From Ptychodera flava (Eukaryota; Hemichordata; Enteropneusta; Ptychoderidae), in contig NC_091940.1 of NCBI RefSeq assembly GCF_041260155.1, positions 3,568,001 to 3,632,000 on the forward strand: a stretch of DNA of 64,000 nucleotides, written 5' to 3'. Positions within the stretch are counted from its first letter, which is position 1. Every line of letters begins with the position of its first letter. Shown here piece after piece: positions 27,701 to 36,700 of this stretch. The notes under the pieces are model-generated. The model was given only the letters and a program-made list of their open reading frames with translations. It ran no database searches and was not told the origin of the DNA. The position numbers and the translations under genes are program-made.

Positions 27701-30700
27701 ATGAATTGTAAGTGTCAACTTGTAGTATTTCTTATCTCAAGTCTGTACTTTGAATAATAAACTAACGTTTTGTAAGGTCTTGTTGCCTCGATTCTTCAAG
27801 TTACTATTGTCGGGGTCCATTGATTACCATTGCCTAGGTTCATGGTGTTACATTTGTATTGATTCTGCATAATCATGAGAATTAACAAATTTTAAACATT
27901 TGTAAATTTTGACTGCATGAGATCATTCTCTTTGAAAATCAAAACAAATTTTTTCTGCCGAGCATAAGGTGCAAACTGCGTCCTTGAAAACTAAAACTGC
28001 CCACAAAGAATAGTCTCTCAGAGGACAAGTGTGAAATAAAAATAACTGAGATACACAAACACAGCTATAAAGTTTGATTGATGGCTTTCATGTTCATTGA
28101 CCTGCAATTGTTCTTACTTGTACTCCACAGTATTCCAAGATTGTTAGAAGTACTGGACAGTAGTGATGTCTGCCATCCTAAAAGCATCCACATCTTTTCC
28201 AAGTTCTTTTTTAATTTATGTAGAACTTTTGGAAGGACATTTACAGAAACTAAGGTATGTTTAACATCTGTGATATCAAGACTAAGATATGGCATAGACA
28301 TTTGATGTGTTGAAGATCTGATTGTACACATTCTATGACTATTCAACTTACACAGTATCCAATATCATTGGCATCTTTCATTGAGGGTTTGATCTGTCAT
28401 ATCCATTTGTACAGATTTGAAAGCACTGATATGAGTTATCCTGATGTATGTGAAAAATGAAATATGAATTTGTTTGGAGGCTTAATCAGTAACCTACATG
28501 TACTTCCATAAAAACAAGTGATGATGAAGCTGTAAGTGTGTCATTTATGACAACACATTTACATCACTTACATTTAACACGTCTTAAGTGTTGAAGAGAG
28601 TTTAATTTACAACATTTTACTAATATTGTAACTATTTTACTTCTTTAATCAGGTGAAACCAAAATTCCAAGCAGTTCTCAATGTACCAGAAGATCAGATA
28701 GGTAAGCACTGTCACTCTATGGAAACTTTAAATCAACATTTTCCTAAGCATCTAAAGACACATCTGAAGTTTTGCATTATACAATACAGTAAATTTGTCC
28801 AAAAATTATTGTTGCTGCATGTGAAAAAGTCTAACTACAATGACTCATTTTCTCAATGGTGGCGATTCATGTACCGGCTATCTTACACAATTTAAGCAAT
28901 ATCATGGCCCCATTGGTAGGGTACTGTACTCACTGTCAAATGGTAGTGAGTTCAAGACCCTGGTGGCCACAGTAGTGGACTCACTATCAAAGGATGGTCA
29001 GATAAAAACCAGTTGTGCCCTTGAACAAGGTGCTTTACTCCTGCTGCTCAATGGGTAGTGGATGCCCTTTGGATGATGGAATAAATAAAACACAACTCTC
29101 TATATCCAGGTAGATTAAACCAGTATATCATTACCTCTTTAAAAATAGAACTCAAAGACCAGAATGGTTTAGAAATAAAGATATGTAAACCCAGCAAAAC
29201 CTGTTTTTGTCATTGTAAGAACTATGTAGCGGTGCAATCACAGTATTGTGTTTTCAAATGACAGATGTCCCAACCATGAACGCTGTGGATGTTAAACTTT
29301 GTAGATTTATTAGTAACACAGTACACGTTCAACAATACATTAACCCATTGAGCACCAAAGTCAATTTTTGTCGCCCTTATAAAATAAACAGCAGTCAATT
29401 TTTGTCAGATTTTTACCAAACTTTTGATAAAAAACTGTGGCCAATAAAATGTCGTGTTCATGTGGTCCAAAATTATCAAAAAAATTACAGAAAAGTTCAT
29501 AAAAATTGGTAACAATGTTACACTAAAATTTTGGTGGGAAAAAAATAGAGCACTCAAAGGGTTAAGCAAATGACATTTGTTTTGCTGATTCTTATGATCT
29601 GTGATTTCTAAGTTTCAGTACTTGATTGCTTTTCAGTTATCATGGTTGTTTTAGGTGTCTGTATTAACTTTGTCATTCCTGGCAATCACTAGCTGAGATC
29701 ATTTGAAAATTCATTTATTTGTATTTTTAAGATCAGAAAGATACTTGATCCTTACTATCACACAGGTACCTGGCGTAGAGTTCAGTAAAAAATAAAAATG
29801 ACAGTTTGTTAGAGAGAAACTCGGAGGTCGAAGATTGATGTAGAACTCGGGATATATTTTACAGGCAGGCTTTATCCCCAGTTTCAGTCATCAAATATCC
29901 AAACATCCAAATGCAAAGAGTCCCCACCCTAGGAAGTCTTCCAATCCCAACCTCTATTCTACTCTTTTACCATGCACATTCAGAGTAAGGTAAATACAGG
30001 ATCCATAGAGTAATTACAGCTGATATTTTCATTGCAGATACACTGGTGATATCTGGACAGACCTCTTTGACCAAAGCCACAGTACCAGTTTACGCCACTG
30101 GAGTACTTACATGTTATAACAGAGAAGAGGACAGAAAACAATTATCAACATTTTTACAAGATGTCATTACAACTCTGTCATTATGTCATACACCATTGGA
30201 TAGTGTCAAAGCTGCATTCACTGAATTACAGTAAGTAGCTAACTTGTAGTGTCAGTGTATTTTTATCCCCATGTCATCCACAGTGTTTACTCTATGATTT
30301 TCATCACCAAGACAGTCTCTGTGTCAAATTTTGATACCAAAGAATTTATTTGTATCATAGCATGATGTATAGGGTACTGAATACTTAGAATGTATGAGTA
30401 GTGGTAAATTAAAACAATACATAATATATGCATGCTAAATGCAAAAACTTAACACAGCTATCAGCAGTAGTCCACATACCCATCTCTAAGTACAAAGGTA
30501 TATCTGATTAATCATACCAGTGTATGTACATGTGATATTTATAATTGTACTTCACAGAGATAACCTTGCATATCTTTCTAAGCCAGCCTGTTGTGTTTTT
30601 CTAATTGTGACATTTTACTTTTCCAAGTAACAGTCCTGTAGATTTGGGTGTTGGTCTTAACAATTAAGTACTTTAATTTCGAGGTTAATTTCAGAAGATA

Positions 30701-33700
30701 GTCCAAAAGTTGCCAATTTTATGGAGCGTTGGCGGAGCCGTGTTACCACGATGTTACCCCATCTGACACATGCATTTACATCACTTACTAAACAATTTGT
30801 TATGTTTTTTGTTTGTTCAGTACAAATCCCATTTACCATGAGTTGTTGATGACAGTTCTGTGGAATGGTGTTGTTCATACATCAGCATTAGTCAGAGCAG
30901 CATCTGCCAGAATGTTTGAACTTCTAGTCAAAGGTGTCAATGAGACATTGGTGTCTACAAGGGTAGTTCCAGCACTAATTACTCTCTCTGGAGACCCAGA
31001 AATGTAAGTCTTTCCCATTTCAGTTCTCAGATTTCACTCGTAAAGAATTCCATCGTAGCAATCCAAAATTTAAAGATTCTGGTATCTTTGGAGAGTAACA
31101 ATACTCACACTTTGTATTATTTGATGCAGCACAGCTATGTTATACAACAACCATATGTCTCCTCAATAAGTCCAGAGAGCTCCATTGTACAGCATGTTGA
31201 TTTGAAATAAAGGCAGACAAACCATTGAAACTTTAATATTTTATGTTTGTTTCTTACAGCTCTGTAAGAATAGCAACAATACCGGCATTTGGTACAATAC
31301 TAGAAAATACAACTCAGAAAGAGGTGAGTGTTTGTATCCCTATACAACCACTACATGGCAATAGATAGATAACCACACACTTCTCAAAGAACATTTATTG
31401 TTATAACACAGCTCATCCGCAGTCAGTTTAAATTCGTCAATTGATATTCACGAGGTGATGCGTTCTTTTTGTGCTGATCCATGTAAACGACATCATCAGG
31501 CATCATTTGTTAGAACTGTTGCCTGCCAGGCACCAGTTCTGAAAAATTATGCCCGCTGACTTAAAAACAACATTTGTGCATACGTGAACTGCGACGCAAA
31601 CAAAGATGTTGTCTGCAGCCAGGCAAAATGATAGCAGAGACATTTCTCAGTTTATCCTATTTTGTGAAGAAGAACTGAACGCTCTGGTTTCTAACAAGGA
31701 CTTGAAACAGATGAAAACAATAATCAAAGGTGCATTGAACATTTTGCAGAAGTATTGCTACGCTGTGTAGAAAAACTTTTTCTTTAATACCGAACCACTC
31801 CAACATATTACATGCGACAAGTTTTGTGTTCTTATGCATGACTGCGGATGAGGTGTGTTATAAAACACACGTTGACTTTCCGTGAGGGCAACAGCATATG
31901 TCTTTAACCCCTCAGGCTGGTGAGTCACCCCATGGATGTAAAAAATAGAAGGATACAGGACAGCCCTATAATCCCTTTCACACCTATTGTTATTTCTTTG
32001 TCTACGCTGGTCTTTGAAGTTGTGGCATGGTTGCCGCGATCAGGACGGCTCAGACACACCCACTTCACTCACAATATTGTGTACATCAAATTATTGTTGC
32101 CAAATTAATAAAAAAAACCTTTCAAACTTGTGAAATTGCTTGTGTTGAATGCCCAGACTGAACAGAGCTCAAACAAACCAAAGACTGAGAAAATCGACGC
32201 ATATTTGACCAAGTTATGACTATTCTTTGGAACCGACTTGGATAAAGTCCACTGATTGTAAAATTACTCTCACTTACAAAGTATCTAACCGCGGAGTCTG
32301 ATTTTTTCTTAATTAGGAGGTTCAAGGTATGAACGCTTAAAAAATGTTTGTCCTAAGTGCTGGCCATTGAAGTTATCGTATTCTAAAGTTGGGCTATATT
32401 TGCGGTACGCCGATAGTTTGTCCCCATAGGATTGCGTGCAAATGCGTTCGTCGTTCATGCCATGGTTCACCCGTTTGAAGTCACGTTTCCAGACGTTCAA
32501 AGACACTGCTGAAAGAACTGTTACGCCAAAACTAAAGTCGTATATAAAGACTTTCCTGTGTGGTCATGTTTGGAGATCTGAGTACCTAGCCGAAAATTCC
32601 CTGGTGATTTTTTCGCCGAAGTTCACTGCGTCGCGTCACCATTCTGCACGGGTTGAGGCATTGTTCAAGAAGGGGAAAGGTTATTACACATGCGCAGTTC
32701 TTATTATACCGTGTTTACGTGAGACAGAAAGTGAGCCAGGAGCTATGTAGTCAATTGTTTTCCTCCTCGATGAGCCGCATATCATCGTTAAGATAGAAAA
32801 AGGTCTTAGTATTGCTACAACAACATTACTGGCACGAAAGACGCTATTTTTTACGCTGTCTGTGGTAATGCACGGAAAGACTCGACGTTTACCGACAACA
32901 ACCCGAAGACACGCTATGTATAAAATAACACGCTAATCCCATTACGGGATTACGAGATAACGAATCGGCGGCAACTATCCCTTGAACAAAGGATCAAAGG
33001 ACTGCACTGTATCCTCATATTTTTTACATCCATGGTCACCCCAAGTCAAGGCCTCTGGCCTCTGGAAACAGTCTGTTTTCGGGGATGACTCACAGTCCCT
33101 CGGGGTACAGACATACGCTGTTGGCCTCATGGCCAGTCAATATGTGTGTATTGTGCATTTATAACCCTTTGCTAGTAACACATTGAAACACCTTTTTATA
33201 GGAAATGCTTTTTCCATGTTGTACCATACTTAACCATAAGCCTAAAATCTAGTAATCAATATTGTTCTACTGTTTATTGACATTTGGTATTATTGATCCA
33301 TTGTATTGCACAGCTGTTTTCACTGATTGTTGCTTAAATTAGGTATTTTGGTGAAAGTCTGAACTACAATATACTGACTGAGGTTGTATATAAAGTGAGT
33401 CTGGATGTGTAAGTTGGAATGTACCAAGGCAGCAATGATGATATTGACTTGACATTTAATCTGTTACAGATGTTAGACAGAGTTTATGTACAGTTCCAGT
33501 CATTCCTTGATGATCCGCAGTACAAAGACCAGCACTCTCTGACAGTAGAGCTCATCAAGACTTTTGGTAGAGTTGGACCCAACTCAGAACCAAAATTCAG
33601 AGATGATTGTAAGCAAACTTATTATTTAACTCTCACAAAGTGTTGTTTTAGTACAGAGTACAATTGTACCCTGGATTTGGAGTAGAATCATCTCCAGGCA

Positions 33701-36700
33701 CATTGTTAGTTTTCACCCGAGGCCTGTCTCAGTTTAGATCTTTAAAGACCAATTCTAGATCGATGACCAATCTGTTTAAAATCAGATGTAGAGTACGGCG
33801 ACGTCTCTGTACTTGCGCGGTTTTTTCTTGCTGTCGCCTCTCACTACATCTGACCAACTCCCATAGAAGGTCGCGTTCAAATCTCGCGCTCTGGCCAGAA
33901 CAGCCGACCTATCAGAAGGCACCTTACAGGGAACAATAGGTATGACTCGCAAGCGCTTGCAAGTGTGTAATCGAGCCATCCATCCAGTTGTAAACACTGG
34001 CGCACGGCGAATTTTAAAATCGTCTGTCTGTAATTTTAATGTTGAAACATGCCTTTCATTAATAACTGTGCAAACGGAAATCACGGGACAGACTTTGAGA
34101 CCAGCCCTGCGTACGATGCTGTGTGTTCCCGGCGTAAAATACGGCCTCCCACTACAGCCCTGCCGACCCTAATAGGAATACACAGCGACATCGGTACGTG
34201 GTCCTGATTTGGACCGCGCACGAAAAGCTACCTTTTCTGACTACCTTCGGCCGAATAACTCATTAGATAGCACTATCATATACGATCTTCAAGATATGGG
34301 CTGTTCCTGGACAACTGACCGACCGTGAATCGCTGGTAAACTATTATCAGTTTGGGGCGAGAGCGAATTTTTGAATAGAAGAGAGGTTGGCCAGTGCTAG
34401 TTGCAAGCTCGGCCAGGGGGATAATTCCGAGAACTCGGCCAGTTACGAGCTCGGCCAGCTGGAGAAGTCAGCCAGTAGGCGAACTCGGCCAGTAGGAGCA
34501 TGGTTATATGATGAGACTACAGTGTTCTTCTATTTTCTAGGTTTCGCCAAAGTTACAATCTGAAAGCAATGCCAATACCGGGTGCCAATATCATTCATGA
34601 GCGTGATGTTTGCAAACTTCCTTCCTTGCTTCAACGCTAAACTACACGATGACATCGGCCGCATGCTGCACAGTGTGGTACATCTTGTTTTGCTTTCCAT
34701 TAAACCTACGATTTACTCCCGTCAAACCATAACCCAAAACGTTATTCATCCAAAGATCAACGTCGTCGTCATATTACTGCCAATTTGTACCTCTCGATCG
34801 TACGCTCGACTTGCGATCTGCAGAAATGCTGAGGCCGACCAATTTGTTTTTCAGAGTGGAACGTCTTCTCATTGTTTTCTGAATGTTCAACAAAATAACA
34901 TCAAAATATTAAAATTGGCGTGCGTATAAAAGCATCTGTTTACTGTTAAGAGAAAATGTATGAAATCATATGTAAGTGTCCGACCTCTCCCTTCTCCCAC
35001 TGGCCGAATTGGTCGCCGCGGGCACTGGCCAAGCCCTGCATACAGGTCTGTGCGTTCCCGGCGTACACAGACCTGTACGCAGGGCTTGCACTGGGGGTAC
35101 TGGCCGACCTCTCTGGTTCAAATTTTGTTGCAGTCTGTGTGTGAGTGAGCGATTGAGTGACTCGGGTAGGCATACATTGGAATCGAGCTGCTTTCGGCCG
35201 AAAGTAGTTAGAAAAGGTAGTGTTTCGTGCGTGGTCCAAATCGGGACTGCGGTCGCTGTGTATATTCCGCCTATCAGCAGGGCTGTGGTACATGGTGGGA
35301 GCAGACCGTAGATACGCCGGGAACACACAGCATCGTACGTAGTGCACACTGTGAGCAGCGCCCAGTGAATGACTTTGGCTGCTCAGCTCTACTGTTTAAT
35401 ACTTACACACTCCAGTACAATGTGTACAAGACAGCTGAGCGGCCAAACATTTCTAGACTGGAATTTGAAAGTGCGTAGTCTTGTGTACTTCTCGCTGTAG
35501 ATTTTGAACAACGATCGGATGTTTACAGCGATAAAAGCAAGAAGGGAACACGACATTGCATCGACGCACTGGACCTCACGATCGCGTAGCGTGCAATCTG
35601 ATTGGCTGCTTCAAAGCGCGAGATTTGAACGCAACCTTCTATAGGAGTTGGTCAGATGTAGTGAGAGGCGACAGCAAGAGAAAACCGCGCAAGTACAGAG
35701 ACATCGCCGTACTCTACATCTGATTTTAATCAGATTGGATCCATGACCAATTCCAAGATTACATTCCATGGAAGTATGAATTAGACTTTGCAATTCACCT
35801 CTTAAGGTTTACCCATCATAACATAGAAGTACCATTTCTACTGAAGAAGTTGAGCCTGCAAATTTAGAAAAGTATATTTAATTTAGGCTGTGTTCGCTTC
35901 AACGTCAACATTGAGTGATTCTGATGAGATATTCACTGGCATGTACATATGATGTTTTTTGCCTTTCAGTTGTACTGCCCAGATTGACTGCCATAGCCCA
36001 TGCTAATAACAATACTACAAATGACACTAAGAAGTCAGACATAGCTCTTCAACTTTTTGAAGCATACAGTGCACTCTCCTGTTGCTGTATCCTTTACTTT
36101 GTCTACTGTGAAGTAGAAACTTTTCATCTGATTTGGTGTCCTCTGGTGGCACATGATGAGTGAGTATAGTATCTTCTCTGATGTAATTATGTAATATTGG
36201 GAAATAGGAGATGAAAGGGCTTACCCTCTCTTCATTTCATTCAATCACAGTTCAGGGTTACCATAGGAAACAACTGTTGTACTAAACTTTGGTGATAATG
36301 CTGAACATGGATCAATTTATATACCATATTTAAGTTCACTTTTTTCTCAAGGAAGTTACAAAAGTTCCCAAAGTGGCACACGGAAAAAGTGACACTTTTT
36401 TGTTGAAATTCAAATTGCATGAATCTTCTCCAATATTCACTGACTTGAACAATGGTAAACCACTTTTTTCATCAGTATTGAGGCATATTGAGCAAGTTCT
36501 TGGTAATCAAATATCAAGCTGCACTTTGTTTGTTGCATTTAGGCTATATCTGAAGGTAGTGTGTCTGTTCTATATTTCAAATAGATTTCATTGTTTGGTC
36601 AGTAATATTTTTATTACAAGCTTCTCAATCCACAAAATAAAGTGTTTTAGTTTTAATGTGATTTGAAATTTACCATGTTTCCATTACAATACAGAAATGA

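Noticed and set aside
34946..35349. Overlapping open frames of 111-133 codons on both strands
   Set aside because: They all lie in the GC-richer centre of the foldback element, where stop codons are rare on every frame. No frame resembles a transposase or any other known protein.
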